The notes beneath the pieces were generated by a model. It made no database searches and had not been told where the DNA came from. It saw only the letters and a program-made list of their open reading frames with translations. The position numbers were made by a program, and so were the translations under genes. This document shows, in pieces, positions 37,240-48,400 of a DNA stretch of 64,000 bases (the first letter of the stretch is position 1; each line of letters starts with the position of its first letter). The DNA comes from Cellvibrio mixtus subsp. mixtus J3-8 (GTDB lineage: Bacteria; Pseudomonadota; Gammaproteobacteria; Pseudomonadales; Cellvibrionaceae). Location: NCBI RefSeq assembly GCF_000766945.1, contig NZ_KN266211.1:127352-191351 (forward strand), written 5' to 3'.

Positions 37240-37400
37240 TTGGAGCAAGAATTATCGGGTGTTACAAAATTGCTAACTATACCTTTGCGTATTTTTTCAG
37301 CTTTATAACAGTCACCCTGCGCAAATCCATGTGCCTTTTTTTCAGGGCAGACGGATTTCCGGAACTGGAGGATTTTTCAGGGCCTGGGAATTTTTAGCGC

Positions 37401-37435
37401 TGTAAAAAAATAAGGCCGGCATGAATGCCGGCCTT
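37401..37435 (-). terminator. Rho-independent terminator (minus strand)
   Basis: AAGGCCGGCA and TGCCGGCCTT form a perfect 10-bp stem (37412-37421 with 37426-37435). On the minus strand a T run follows, so it ends the 37461 gene. Confidence 0.9.
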
Positions 37436-37460
37436 ATCCACAAAAAATTTCTACTATAAA

Positions 37461-38027
37461 TTAGAAATTCACACGCAGTCCCACACCGATTTCAGAGGCT
37501 TCGGTGCCCAGGCCAACATCGCCGGTTACTGCGACTTGCGGTGCAAACCAGTAAGCAACGCCGCCGCCCAATACTGTGTTGCCGTCACCCACAGTGTGGT
37601 GAGCAATTTCAGCCCTTGCTTCCAGTTTATTCAGGACAAATCCACGTAAACCCACTGCGGCTATCAAACCGGAATCGCTGCTACCATTGTCTGGCGAAAT
37701 ATTTTCAAAACTCAGTGCACCGTAGATACTGGAATCAGCACCAAACAGAGTGTGATAACCGATACCCGCGCTGATTGCTTCTGAACCACAACCGCGATTA
37801 CCACTTACATCGCTAATCGCACCTACAACAAAGAAATCATCGTTTAATTCGAGGCTACCGTTCAAGCGTAAACCGTCCTGGTTACAATCGTAATCGTCTA
37901 CATCCTGGTCAACAAATTGTATTCCTGCGTAGTTATAACTGATGCGTGATGCAGCCATAGTGGTAGCACTTGCAGTCAGGCCAACGACAGCCATCAGCAT
38001 GCCGATTTTTTTGATTGAATTTTTCAT
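37461..38027 (-). CDS. Small outer-membrane beta-barrel protein
   Basis: This 188-residue exported protein has a signal peptide ending TTMAA. The rest alternates polar and hydrophobic residues in about eight strands and ends in phenylalanine (IGVGLRVNF), the usual barrel signature. Two cysteines (DYDCNQDG and NRGCGSE) may form a disulphide in a loop. It resembles the small YfaZ/OMP-barrel type; its cargo or role is unknown. A structured leader lies upstream. Confidence 0.75.
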   Translation of the reverse strand: MKNSIKKIGMLMAVVGLTASATTMAASRISYNYAGIQFVDQDVDDYDCNQDGLRLNGSLELNDDFFVVGAISDVSGNRGCGSEAISAGIGYHTLFGADSSIYGALSFENISPDNGSSDSGLIAAVGLRGFVLNKLEARAEIAHHTVGDGNTVLGGGVAYWFAPQVAVTGDVGLGTEASEIGVGLRVNF

Positions 38028-38047
38028 GATGTAATCTCCAGTAAGGT

Positions 38048-38106
38048 CTTCCAGTCGGATACTAGTTTTGGTGAATGAATAGATCCTGAATGCAGGATCC
38101 TGGAAG
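38048..38106 (-). other. Nested hairpins in an outer-membrane protein leader
   Basis: GATCCTG (38082-38088) pairs with CAGGATC (38093-38099) around AATG. Directly outside it CTTCCAG (38048-38054) pairs with CTGGAAG (38100-38106). They lie 21-79 bases before the start of the barrel gene and would be in its mRNA leader. Confidence 0.4.
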
Positions 38107-38261
38107 AATTTGTGTGTGCATTATCTGATGTAGTTGCGATCCGGGAAGTGCGGTAGTTCTCGAAAGCAAGTGAGGCAGGTTCACTTTCTAATAACGCGCC
38201 CAGCCTGTGAACGGTCACAACTATTTATCAATACAACCGACATCAATGTATAAAAAAAGTT

Positions 38262-38915
38262 TTACACCAGATGATCGAGCATGGTGATGATAGTTTGTAC
38301 TGCGACCCAAATCAGGCCGCTCAAGAACACCCAGGCGGTTATACCAATCGCAAGTCCGGCGAGAACACAAACGCCGTCGCTTTCGATTAATCCCAGTGCA
38401 ATAAATAGAATGCCTAGTGCCGGTAGTAGATTGCCAAATGGAATTGGCAGTGCGAGTAAGAACGCGAGCAGTACACAAAATGCACCGAGCCAGCGCTCGG
38501 CGCTGCCGTGGGTGAGAAAAGCGATGCGCGGTTTCATCAGTTTTTCAATACGCCTGAGCCAGGGTACTGCTTTGAAGATAAGCGCCTGGAAATTTACCGT
38601 TAAGATGGAGCTATCGGCAATCCAGCGTGGAAGATAAACACGTTGGTGCCCCAGTGCCATTTGTGCCGCGACCAATAACATCGGCAACCCGGTAATTGTA
38701 GATACACCTGGAATGCCGATGATGGGTAAGGAGTTGGGCAGGGCAAATATCAGCAAAATAAAACCAAACGAACGCTGCCCGAGGGAATCGGTAATATCGC
38801 GTACACGCACGCGTTCATTGGTGAACTTCTCGGCAAAGTCCAGCAATAGGGCGGATAAACTGGCATTGGGATGATGCGGGGGATGTTGACCAGATTGGTG
38901 TTCAGACAAAGGCAT
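38262..38915 (-). CDS. ExoD family membrane protein
   Basis: This 217-residue inner-membrane protein has about four to five helices. It matches the ExoD (exopolysaccharide synthesis) family: RVRVRDITDSLGQRSFGFIL near residue 37 and ALPNSLPIIGIPGVSTITGLP. The family is linked to exopolysaccharide production in rhizobia, but its biochemical role is unclear. Confidence 0.9.
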   Translation of the reverse strand: MPLSEHQSGQHPPHHPNASLSALLLDFAEKFTNERVRVRDITDSLGQRSFGFILLIFALPNSLPIIGIPGVSTITGLPMLLVAAQMALGHQRVYLPRWIADSSILTVNFQALIFKAVPWLRRIEKLMKPRIAFLTHGSAERWLGAFCVLLAFLLALPIPFGNLLPALGILFIALGLIESDGVCVLAGLAIGITAWVFLSGLIWVAVQTIITMLDHLV

Positions 38916-39053
38916 TGAGAAACCAAAAGTAACTGGAGTGGGCGGATTCTACTGTAGACCTGATTGTTATGACTAGCACACAAGCTTGTAGTTGCGTAAC
39001 TTTACGCAAATGTAATACGGCCGAATGTGGCCTGTTGATAGTAACCGGGGGTA

Positions 39054-40205
39054 ATGGTGGACGTTCGCTTTATTAATTCGATTCATCAAGTGGATTCGCA
39101 ACAATGGAATAGGCTCTGTGGTGAGGGCTACCCATTTGTCCGTCACCAATTTCTTGCAGCACTGGAAGACACCGCGTGCACTACAGTTGAGTCCGGTTGG
39201 CAGGTGGCGCATGTACTGGTCTATTCCGCCCAACAATTGGTGGCGGCAATGCCCGGTTATGTGAAAACCCATTCATACGGTGAATACGTATTTGATTGGG
39301 CATGGGCTGATGCTTATCGGCGTTATGGGGTTCCATACTATCCAAAGTGGATTAGCGCTATTCCCTTCACGCCTTGCACTGGCCCGCGTTTGTTAGTGAG
39401 TGATGAACATATCCAGCCGCAATTAATCCCGCTAATCGCGTCGGCGCTACAGCAGGAATGTGAGCGCAATGCCTATTCCGGTTGGCATTGTTTGTTCCCC
39501 ATCGCTAAACAGCATGAGTTATTACTGTCGGCATTAGTGATGCAACGATTGGGTTGCCAGTTTCATTGGTTTAATGCCGGGTACAAAAACTTTGAGGATT
39601 TTCTTGCGCGAATGGCATCGCGCAAACGCAAAAATATTATCAAGGAGCGGCGCCAGGTACGCGATCAAGGATTCGAATTTGTCGTAAAGGAGGCTGGCCA
39701 ATTAGTGTCTGCTGATATGGATTTGTTTTACGCGCTCTATCGCAATACCTATTTAAAACGCAGTGGCCATGAGGGGTATTTGTCGCAGGCTTTTTTTCAG
39801 CGCCTGGTGGAAGTGTTCGCTGAAAACCTGGTATTGGTTTGCGCGCTGAAACCCGATGCACAGGGGCGGCAATCCATCGTTGCCGCTGCATTATTTGTAC
39901 GTGATAACCAAACATTGTACGGCCGCTATTGGGGCTGTTTTGAAGAGTATCAATTCCTGCATTTTGAGACTTGCTACTACCAGGGAATTGATTATGCCAT
40001 TGCTAACAATTTGCAACGGTTTGATGGTGGTGCACAAGGAGAGCATAAAATTGCACGCGGTTTCGAACCGGTTATTACTTATTCGAACCATTATTTAGTC
40101 GCTGAAGAGTTCCGTCCGGCAATTGCCCGGTTTTTACAGGAGGAAGCTGGGCACATTCAGCAATATGTGGCAGACGCACGGACCTTATTGCCTTTTAATA
40201 AATAA
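39054..40205 (+). CDS. FemAB/DUF482-like acyltransferase
   Basis: This 383-residue protein has the GNAT-like FemAB fold pattern of the COG3146/DUF482 family. Typical stretches are YVFDWAWADAYRRYGVPYYPK, PFTPCTGPRLLV, SRKRKNIIKERRQV, FYALYRNTYLKRSGHEGYLSQ and FDGGAQGEHKIARGFEP. It is cytoplasmic. Family members are annotated as peptidoglycan biosynthesis/recognition proteins, but few have a tested function. Confidence 0.88.
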   Translation: MVDVRFINSIHQVDSQQWNRLCGEGYPFVRHQFLAALEDTACTTVESGWQVAHVLVYSAQQLVAAMPGYVKTHSYGEYVFDWAWADAYRRYGVPYYPKWISAIPFTPCTGPRLLVSDEHIQPQLIPLIASALQQECERNAYSGWHCLFPIAKQHELLLSALVMQRLGCQFHWFNAGYKNFEDFLARMASRKRKNIIKERRQVRDQGFEFVVKEAGQLVSADMDLFYALYRNTYLKRSGHEGYLSQAFFQRLVEVFAENLVLVCALKPDAQGRQSIVAAALFVRDNQTLYGRYWGCFEEYQFLHFETCYYQGIDYAIANNLQRFDGGAQGEHKIARGFEPVITYSNHYLVAEEFRPAIARFLQEEAGHIQQYVADARTLLPFNK

Positions 40206-40273
40206 TTGCCCAAGTGGTAATTTTGCAATAAATGGGTGTGTGATAAAAAATATAAATTTCAGTATCCAACAAT

Positions 40274-40304
40274 AAAAAACGGCGCAATTATGCGCCGTTT
40301 TTTT
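40274..40304. terminator. Bidirectional terminator
   Basis: ACGGCGCA and TGCGCCGT form a stem flanked by A and T runs, between the FemAB-like gene and the chemoreceptor. It can serve both convergent genes. Confidence 0.9.
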
Positions 40305-40323
40305 ATCGCAGTGTTTATGGGTA

Positions 40324-41814
40324 TTACACTTTGAAATTGTCGATTTGTTTTTTCAATTCACCGGTTTCATTGATTAACTGGCTACCACCGTGGTTAACCA
40401 CTTGTGCATTTTCCACTACGTTTTCAGACAAACCATGAATCGCGGTAATATTTTTGCTCACTTCATTGGCCACCGAACTTTGCTGGTGCGATGCAGTAGC
40501 AATCTGGTGGTTCATATCATTGATAATGCCGATATTCGCGCGGATTTTATCGAGCGCACTGCCCACTTTCGATGCGGTATCAATGGTTTCGCGCGCTGAT
40601 GCCGTACTGGTGCTCATGGCCTGGTGAGCTTCATCGGCTGCACGTTGCAGTTGCACAATAATGGATTCAATTTCTTCTGTAGACGAACGGGTTTTTTGCG
40701 CAAGTGAACGCACTTCATCCGCAACTACTGCAAACCCGCGACCTTGTTCCCCAGCGCGTGCCGCTTCAATGGCCGCGTTAAGGGCGAGCAGGTTGGTTTG
40801 TTCGGCAATCGTTCTGATCACCTCCATCACCGAGCCAATATTCACCGAATTGTTTTTCAGTACCTGGATTTTTTGCGCGGTGGATTCAATTTGTCCGGTC
40901 AAGCGATTAACGTTTTCCAATGACAAATTAACAATGGTGTTACCTTCTTCTGCAAGAATGCTGGTGGCATTGGTGCGTTCGGCCGTGTCACCGGCGTGAC
41001 GGGCAATTTCCGTGGCAGACGCAGAAAGTTCTTCAACGGCAGTGGCTACCAATTCAATTTCGCGCAATTGTTGCGAGGTGGAATTTACCGTGCTTTCGGT
41101 GGCGCTGCTCATTTTATTGACGTTGATGCGCACCTTGTCATTGACCTGGACCACATTGCGAATAATGTCGGCGATGTGTTCCATCACCAGATTAAAATTG
41201 TGCGCGAGGGCGGCGATTTCATTTTGGCTATCGGTAGGCAAGCGGCGGGTTAAATCACCACCACCACCGGCAATAGAGGCAAGGGAACGAGTTACTTCAT
41301 CTACCGGTGCAAGTACCAGTTTTCCAATCAGCACGTATACCGTAATCAAGCTGGCAGCCAGCAATGCAATCACGGTTAGTGCGTTAGTCAGGCGCTGGTC
41401 TGCCAAGGTATCCTTCAGTTCCTGGGTGGAGAAAGTAATATCGTAACTGCCGATTGTGCTGCCGTTGTAAACGATGGGTATATCAGCCCGGGTGACGAGG
41501 TTTTCACTGCGGTCTTCATCCGAAGCCTTTGCCAATGACTGGCCGCGGTGATCCTCCAGGCTGATTGCGGTAACCAGGGAGGTATTCACCAGCGATTTGG
41601 CGATAGCTTCAATTTGTTGGAAATCATAGGCAAATACGGCTTCCAGGATGGAGCTATTGGTCAGCTCAACCATGGCCGAGGTTTCGGCCTCCCATTTTTT
41701 TTCCAGGTTCCTGGAAGCAACTTGATCGAGAATAAATGCAACGAGTACCGCGATAGCCACCATTGCAACAGACAACACCGTCATCAGCTTGGTGCGTAAG
41801 GATTTTTGTACCAT
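40324..41814 (-). CDS. Methyl-accepting chemotaxis protein
   Basis: This is a 496-residue chemoreceptor. I chose the ATG at 41814, with GGGGGAAAA upstream. It has a first transmembrane helix at about 8-30, a small periplasmic sensor (about 31-145) and a second helix at about 148-170. A HAMP domain with [13 protein letters not shown] follows, then the signalling domain with the CheA/CheW-contact tip [32 protein letters not shown]. The sensor is not recognised. It is unlike the two receptors at 58-62 kb. Confidence 0.94.
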   Translation of the reverse strand: MVQKSLRTKLMTVLSVAMVAIAVLVAFILDQVASRNLEKKWEAETSAMVELTNSSILEAVFAYDFQQIEAIAKSLVNTSLVTAISLEDHRGQSLAKASDEDRSENLVTRADIPIVYNGSTIGSYDITFSTQELKDTLADQRLTNALTVIALLAASLITVYVLIGKLVLAPVDEVTRSLASIAGGGGDLTRRLPTDSQNEIAALAHNFNLVMEHIADIIRNVVQVNDKVRINVNKMSSATESTVNSTSQQLREIELVATAVEELSASATEIARHAGDTAERTNATSILAEEGNTIVNLSLENVNRLTGQIESTAQKIQVLKNNSVNIGSVMEVIRTIAEQTNLLALNAAIEAARAGEQGRGFAVVADEVRSLAQKTRSSTEEIESIIVQLQRAADEAHQAMSTSTASARETIDTASKVGSALDKIRANIGIINDMNHQIATASHQQSSVANEVSKNITAIHGLSENVVENAQVVNHGGSQLINETGELKKQIDNFKV

Positions 41815-42141
41815 GTTTTCCCCCGAAATCATTCGGAATTCAGTTTTTATTGGCGTTAGTTTTTATTGGCGGCAGCGGTCTCTTTTTCTTGAGTTTATGT
41901 GGCTGGTCGGTGCGCCAGCTGCCATTTCGCGGGTAACAAACACGGCTATTAAAGTGCTGTAGTAGTGGTTGCCAAGCCAGTTTTGGACCCGGTCAGCTGA
42001 GTATAGACATAGCTTTTCAAAGCTGCCTGAGGAAAGGGGAAAGTTGCGTAAAGAAGTTTAAGGCGCCATGTTGGCACCTGAAAGCAGGCCCGGGAGCCTG
42101 CTGTTTCCGGAGGGTTTTTTTATGCGGTATGGGTTAAGGGG
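41815..42141. other. Intergenic region with weak terminator
   Basis: Upstream of the chemoreceptor and downstream of ntrC (both minus strand). A hairpin AGCAGGC/GCCTGCT at 42083-42102 could end the ntrC transcript, although the T run is short. No other feature is recognised. Confidence 0.4.
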
Positions 42142-43578
42142 TTAGTCATCGCCCTCATTATCAACATCATTACCGCCCGCCATACCCAGTTCCTTGAGTT
42201 TACGGGTCAGGGTGTTGCGCCCCCAGCCGAGCAGGTTAGCCGCATCGCGCTTGCGTCCGGCAGTGTATTTCAACGCAGTTTCGATCAGCGCGCGCTCAAA
42301 GGTGGGCACCGCCTCGCTGAGGAGTTGGTGTTGGCCGCGGGTCAGGGCCTGGTCGGCCCAGTGACGCAAGGCTTTTTCCCAATCATCTGCCGGGGTGCTG
42401 GTTTCCTTGTTTTCGAGCAGTTCTGGCGGCAAATCTTCAATGTGCACTTCGCGGCCTGAAGCCATTACCGTAATCCAGCGACAAGTGTTTTCCAGCTGAC
42501 GCACATTGCCTGGCCATTGCAGTGAGCAAAAATATTCCTCGGTTTCCGGCAGCAATACTTTGGGGTCGACGTTTAATTCGGTCGCTGCTTTATGCAGGAA
42601 GAAGCGCGCCAGTTTGGGAATGTCTTCACGGCGATTCGCCAGTTTGGGAATGTGGATGCGGATAACGTTGAGGCGATGGAACAAGTCTTCGCGGAAACGA
42701 TTATCTGCCACCAGCGTTTCCAGGTTTTGGTGGGTGGCGGCGATGATACGCACATCAACTTTCACCGGCGTGTGGCCGCCAACGCGATAAAATTCGCCAT
42801 CCGCCAATACGCGCAGCAGGCGGGTTTGGGTTTCGGCGGGCATATCGCCAATTTCATCGAGGAACAATGAGCCGCCGTTCGCTTGCTCAAAGCGCCCCTG
42901 CCGTTGGGCGGCTGCGCCGGTGAATGCCCCTTTTTCGTGGCCGAAGAGTTCTGACTCCATCAGGTCTTTGGGGATCGCGGCCATGTTCAGTGCGATAAAT
43001 GGTTCGTTGCGGCGCGGGCTGTGGCGATGCAGCGCGCGCGCCACCAATTCCTTTCCGGTACCGGATTGGCCATTGATCAATACGGTGATATTGGATTGCG
43101 ACAAGCGGCCAATCGCGCGAAATACTTCCTGCATCGCCGGCGCTTCACCGATGATTTCTGTATTGGTTTCGACGCTGTTTTCCGGTGCGTGCTCGCTTTT
43201 TTGTTCCTGGGCGTGGGCGAGGGCGCGTTGGGTTACCGCGACAGCATCATCCACATCAAACGGCTTGGGCAGGTATTCGAATGCGCCGCCCTGATAGGCT
43301 GCAACGGCGCTATCCAGATCGGAATGGGCGGTCATGATAATGATCGGGATTTGCGGATGGGTATTATGCAGGTTGCCCAACAATGTCAGGCCATCGGTAC
43401 CCGGCATCCTGATATCGCTGATGATCGCATCGGGCGTATCGCGGTTGAGGTGGCTCATGGCGCTGTCGCCTGAATCAAACACACGGGTTTCTATATTCGC
43501 TTGTTGCAGGGCCTTTTCCAGCACCCAGCGGATCGAGCGATCATCATCGATGATCCAGACTTTATTAGACTTCTGCAT
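42142..43578 (-). CDS. ntrC: Nitrogen regulation response regulator NtrC
   Basis: This 478-residue sigma-54 activator turns on nitrogen-assimilation genes when phosphorylated by NtrB. Domains are REC (about 5-120, with D55 as phosphate acceptor), AAA+ (about 140-380, with QSGTGKEL and the sigma-54-contact loop GAFTGA) and a C-terminal Fis-type HTH (RKRDAANLLGWGRNTLTRK). I chose the ATG at 43578, with GGAAG upstream; it overlaps the end of ntrB by 14 bases, which suggests coupled translation. glnA has matching binding sites in this window. Confidence 0.97.
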   Translation of the reverse strand: MQKSNKVWIIDDDRSIRWVLEKALQQANIETRVFDSGDSAMSHLNRDTPDAIISDIRMPGTDGLTLLGNLHNTHPQIPIIIMTAHSDLDSAVAAYQGGAFEYLPKPFDVDDAVAVTQRALAHAQEQKSEHAPENSVETNTEIIGEAPAMQEVFRAIGRLSQSNITVLINGQSGTGKELVARALHRHSPRRNEPFIALNMAAIPKDLMESELFGHEKGAFTGAAAQRQGRFEQANGGSLFLDEIGDMPAETQTRLLRVLADGEFYRVGGHTPVKVDVRIIAATHQNLETLVADNRFREDLFHRLNVIRIHIPKLANRREDIPKLARFFLHKAATELNVDPKVLLPETEEYFCSLQWPGNVRQLENTCRWITVMASGREVHIEDLPPELLENKETSTPADDWEKALRHWADQALTRGQHQLLSEAVPTFERALIETALKYTAGRKRDAANLLGWGRNTLTRKLKELGMAGGNDVDNEGDD

Positions 43579-44638
43579 GTTGCGCTTCCATTGGTAAGTA
43601 AAGTGAAAAACGGGTTTTGCCCGGCTCACTTTGGCACTCGATGAGGCCGTGGTGTTGGTGGATTAGGTGCTGGGAGATGGTCAAACCCAGGCCGGTGCCT
43701 TCGGCGCGACCGGTGATCATCGGGTAGAAAATGTTTTCAATCATGTCAGGTGGAATGCCGGGGCCGTTGTCGATAACGTCCACGCGGCACACTAACGGAT
43801 GATGTTTGCGACCGATGGTGTACTGGCGTTGGATTCGGGTACGCAGTTGGATAACCCCGTTGACAATATTGGCTTCCAGCAACGCTTGCATGGCATTGCG
43901 CACAATATTGAGTAGCGCCTGGATCAGCATTTCCTTGTCGCCCTGCATATTCGGGATACTGGGGTCGTAATCGCGCACGATTTTGATCGTGTCGTTACTT
44001 TCCGCCTTAATGATGTTCGCGACCCGTTCGATAGCCTCATGGATATTAAGCGACTGCCATTTGGGCAATTGGTTGGGGCCGAGCATGCGATCCACCAGGT
44101 TACGCAGGCGATCCGCCTCATCAATGATGATGTTGGTATATTCTGCCAGGCCGGAATTGGGTAGCTCACGTGCCAGTAATTGCGCTGCACCGCGAATGCC
44201 ACCGAGGGGATTCTTGATCTCATGGGCCATGCCGCGTACCAGGGTGCGGGTGGTTTCATGGGAGGTGGTGAGCATTTCATCGCGACTGATACGCAACAAA
44301 CGATCAATCGGCTGGATTTCGATAATCAAACCTTCATGATCGCCGAAAGGGGTGACGGTGTAATCGACGGTCAGGTTGCCGCCGCTGAGCAAGCGCCATT
44401 CAGCATGGCGTTTGGTGTAGTGATTGGCTTGGGCTGCCGCCATCTTGAGCTGGCGGTCAGTTTCATCGGATTCGTAAAAAAAATAGGTGATCGGTTCACC
44501 GGTATTACTCTCACAACTCATTGCGAGTAGCGCTTCCGCCGCCGGATTCATGTGGCAGAGTAGCAAGTCCGTATCCACCAGCACTATAGCAGTGCTCAGG
44601 CTATCCAATATGGGTTTGTAGATATCGCGTGGACTCAC
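43565..44638 (-). CDS. ntrB: Nitrogen regulation sensor kinase NtrB
   Basis: This cytoplasmic two-component kinase of about 357 residues has an N-terminal PAS domain (about 5-115). The HisKA domain carries the phospho-histidine in GMAHEIKNPLGG, and the HATPase domain has NIVRNAMQALLE, DNGPGIPPD and GTGLGLTISQ. The start is not certain. I prefer GTG at 44638, which has AGGAG upstream; a TTG at 44668 would add 10 residues. The kinase passes phosphate to NtrC in response to PII signals. Confidence 0.95.
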   Translation of the reverse strand: MSPRDIYKPILDSLSTAIVLVDTDLLLCHMNPAAEALLAMSCESNTGEPITYFFYESDETDRQLKMAAAQANHYTKRHAEWRLLSGGNLTVDYTVTPFGDHEGLIIEIQPIDRLLRISRDEMLTTSHETTRTLVRGMAHEIKNPLGGIRGAAQLLARELPNSGLAEYTNIIIDEADRLRNLVDRMLGPNQLPKWQSLNIHEAIERVANIIKAESNDTIKIVRDYDPSIPNMQGDKEMLIQALLNIVRNAMQALLEANIVNGVIQLRTRIQRQYTIGRKHHPLVCRVDVIDNGPGIPPDMIENIFYPMITGRAEGTGLGLTISQHLIHQHHGLIECQSEPGKTRFSLYLPMEAQHAEV

Positions 44639-44791
44639 CGGGTTTTGCTCTCCTGAACGCCTCGACAATGGGCATATGGCTTACTGCAAAAACCAAACCA
44701 AGTGGGAAAACCGCCTGATTTAGCGGATTTTGCTGGTAAAGGTGTCCATTATGGGGATTTTGAGGAAAATCATAGCACCAATTTGGTGCAT

Positions 44792-45328
44792 TTAGCGCGG
44801 CGTGGGCGCTGGTGGGGCAGGTTTTTTGATGACTGGGCGCATAACGCTCACCGAAACGGGCGCTGACGTGCCCAATGATTGACCACCGGGGTCGATTGCT
44901 TCCACGACAATGGTATGGGTTCCGCGGGGAACGTCTTTCACGATAATGTTATTGGTCGTGGTTTCCTCTAGCAATTCACCATCCATGAAATACACCAGGA
45001 GATGATCCCCGCGCAGTGCGGGAGTCACGTTGATTGCAATTGCCAGGTCGCGCTGGCCAATGGGAATGATGACGTCCTGGCGCGGGCTGATGATGTCAAT
45101 CTGGTAGCTGATTGCGGCGGGCCGGGATTGAAAGGAATCTACTGCGGTGGAATCCGGCAGTGGTTCCGGTGATGGCGTCGTGTTGATATCGCGCAGTTCC
45201 AGCTTCCGGGCTTTTTCATCTTTGGGTTTATCGGTATAGATCACGCGTCCGTCTTTATCGACAGTTTTATAAATATCGGCGGCCACCCAGGGAGCCAACA
45301 ACAGTAAACATAATAAGAAGATACGCAT
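44792..45328 (-). CDS. DUF4124 domain secreted protein
   Basis: This 178-residue exported protein starts with a signal peptide (MRIFLLCLLLLAPWVAA) and a DUF4124 domain (DIYKTVDKDGRVIYTDKP). A beta-rich Ig-like domain (about 75-165) and a proline-rich tail follow. The function is unknown. It lies next to ntrB, as in Pseudomonas according to my recollection. Confidence 0.88.
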   Translation of the reverse strand: MRIFLLCLLLLAPWVAADIYKTVDKDGRVIYTDKPKDEKARKLELRDINTTPSPEPLPDSTAVDSFQSRPAAISYQIDIISPRQDVIIPIGQRDLAIAINVTPALRGDHLLVYFMDGELLEETTTNNIIVKDVPRGTHTIVVEAIDPGGQSLGTSAPVSVSVMRPVIKKPAPPAPTPR

Positions 45329-45380
45329 GACATTAATCCTGCAACGCTATTACCAAAGAGTAGCCTTACCGTGGGCAAAG

Positions 45381-45415
45381 AAAAAGCCCGCAATGTTCTT
45401 ATCGCGGGCTTTTTC
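45381..45415. terminator. Bidirectional terminator
   Basis: AAAAAGCCCGC and GCGGGCTTTTT form a stem around a 12-base loop, with A and T tracts. It lies downstream of the giant minus-strand gene and upstream of the DUF4124 gene, and it ends the giant gene on the minus strand. Confidence 0.88.
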
Positions 45416-45473
45416 GGGATTGAAATGCAGGAAAGCGGGTCAGGTCACTTTCCTGGTCATACTGGATTGATCG

Positions 45474-48400
45474 TTAATTGAAATGTCGCGAGATGCCAAA
45501 TGAAACGACACGGGCATCGCGATCATAACTATCCAACACCAGATTTAATTGCCAGGGGCTATCGGCAAAGGTGTAATTCATACCGGCTCCCACCGCCAAT
45601 TGGGTGGAGGTTTGTGCCCGTTGGCCAATGCGGCGATCTGAGGCTTTGGTAGCAATCGCGGAAACCCCCGCTTTGATAAACACATCTACATTGGTGCCAC
45701 CCCAGAGCACATAGCCTGCCATCAATGAGGGAATCTTATATTCAACCGCTGCATCCGGAATTGCCTCGGTCAAACGCGGGTTAAGGTTGCTCAGGGATGC
45801 TTCGCCGGCATCCGCATACTTAAGTTCCCAAAACCAGTGTGGGGTGAGGTATTGACCGAGGTATATCCCGGCACCGTTGCTGGAGGTGTCATCCACGCCC
45901 CAGCCATTGACCCGACCTTCGGGTGCCAGGCGAGAAATGCCAAAACCTGCTCCGACATACCAGCAACTGCCGATGTCATAACCATTCGCACCACAGTCTG
46001 CGGTGGCAGCTTGCGTAGCCGGCACGCTGCACAACCCACCCGCGACCATCACCACCGCAGTGCGGCCGTGGCGGGTTGCGCGTTTTTTGGCCAGGGCAAA
46101 TAATCCCAACAGGGATAACAACCAGATATTCATTGAACCTCCCCCTTCTACTGCTGTTTTCAGATCACCGGCGTTCTGTTCGCTATCCGGAATGCCATCG
46201 TTGTTAAAGTCGCCGTTTTCCAGGCTATCCGGGAAACCGTCGTTATCGCTATCAAGGTCAAGGTAATCGGGAGTGCCATCGCCGTCGGTATCGCGGATTG
46301 ATGGTGGTGTTCCCGCCGTGCCACCGGCAACAAGCGCATCCACACTGTCTGCAATACCGTCGCGATCCAGGTCGATAAACACATCAATGCGACCGTCGTT
46401 GTTGGTATCCAGTGCGCGTGCTACACCGGCTTCAACCAAGTCCCAAATACCGTCACCGTCACTGTCCAGATCCTGGAAGTCAGGCGTGCCGTCGCGGTCA
46501 GTGTCGAGTGCGCGTTGCAGCAGGTCGATGGCATCGTGCAAGCCGTTACGGTCGCTATCGATAACATTATCGATACGTCCATCGCGGTTTGTGTCGGTCA
46601 GGAAGCGCAGGCCGCTTTCGATAATGTCCGGAATGCCATCGTTATCGCTGTCCAGGTCCAGGCGGTCAGGAATGCCGTCGCCATCGCTATCGCGGTCCGG
46701 TCCGGTATCGGTCGGGGAATTGAAGCCATTCTCAACCCAGTCCGGAATACCATCATTATCATCGTCCCGATCCACAGCGTCGGGGATGCCATCGCCATCG
46801 CTGTCGAGGCTGCCGCCAAAGGCGCCGATGTCGTAATCAATCACGTCCGGGATGCCATCGCCATCTACATCGGTGATGTCATCGATACGCCCATCGCTGT
46901 TTTGATCGAAGTGGCCGAGGCCTGCATCTACCACATCGAAGATGCCATCGCTATTGCTATCCAGGTCCAGGTAATCCGGAGTGCCATTGTTGTTGCGGTC
47001 ACGGGGTGTTGTGGTGATTGCGCCGCCATCGGCCATACCATCACCGTTTTCATCGGGCAGGCCGGCTTCAACCACGTCGTAAATGCCATCGTTGTCGCTA
47101 TCGAGATCCAGATAGTCAGGCGTGCCATCACCATCGCTATCGCGTGGTTTGGCGGCGTCATCGATACCGTCACCGTCAGCATCGGTTCCGCCGGTCTGGT
47201 CGACATCAAACGCATCGTCGATACCATCGCCGTCGCTGTCAGTACCGGACGCACCGGCCTCAACACCGTCGGCAATGCCGTCGTTGTCACTGTCCCGGTC
47301 GAGATAATTGGGCACCCCATCGCCATCGTTATCGCGCGGTTCAAACGCATCATCGATACCGTTGTTGTTTTTGTCCGCGCCGCCGGTCTGGTCAACGTCG
47401 AGGAAATCGTCGATACCATCGCCGTCACTGTCAATGCCGCTCAGCGGGATCATGTCCGCTTCAATGCGATCCGGTACACCGTCACCATCGCTATCAGGAT
47501 CGCGGTAATCCGGTATGCCATCCCCGTCGGTATCACGCGCCGATTCCAGATAATCCGGAATGCCGTCGTTATCGCTGTCGTTATCGATGTAATCCGCAAG
47601 CCCGTCGCCGTCGCTGTCGCCGTTACCTTCAAGTGCATCGGCCAAACCATCGTTATCGCTGTCCAGATCCAGGTAATCGGGGATGCCGTCGCCGTCGCTA
47701 TCGCGATTGCTCGCGCGGCCTTCGTCTTTATCGGAAATGCCGTCGTTATCGTTGTCGGTATCTTTGTAATCCGGGATGCCGTCGCCATCCAGATCCGCAA
47801 AGTCAGTAGCATCCTGCGGATTGGTTTTCTCGACCAGGGTTTCAATATAATCGGGTACCCCATCGCCATCGCTGTCTTTGTAGGAGTTGCGATTTTTGGG
47901 ATCAGTGCCTTCCGCGATTTCGATATAGTCAGGCACGCCGTCACCATCGCTATCGAGGAAACCCTCATTGCTTTCCGGATCGGAGCCCTGGGCTTTTTCC
48001 ACATAGTCAGGCACGCCATCGCCATCGCTGTCCCTTACCGATTTCGGGTCCAGTGGATCTGTGTTATCCAGATTCACTTCCACATAATCCGGTACGCCAT
48101 CACCGTCACTGTCTTTGTAAGATGCAGGGTCAGCCGGGTTGGTACCCTCGCGCGCCTCTACATAGTCGGGCACGCCGTCGCCATCGGTATCAAGGAAACT
48201 GCGCTTGTTTTTCGGATCGGTCCCCTGGGCTTTTTCCACATGGTCAGGCACACCGTCGCCGTCGCTATCCTGTGCAGAGGCAGGATCATTGGGGTTGGTT
48301 TTATCCACATTCACTTCCACGTAATCCGGCACACCGTCACTATCGCTGTCTTTGTAGGACTTTGGATTGGCCGGGTCGGTACCGTCACGGACTTCTACAT

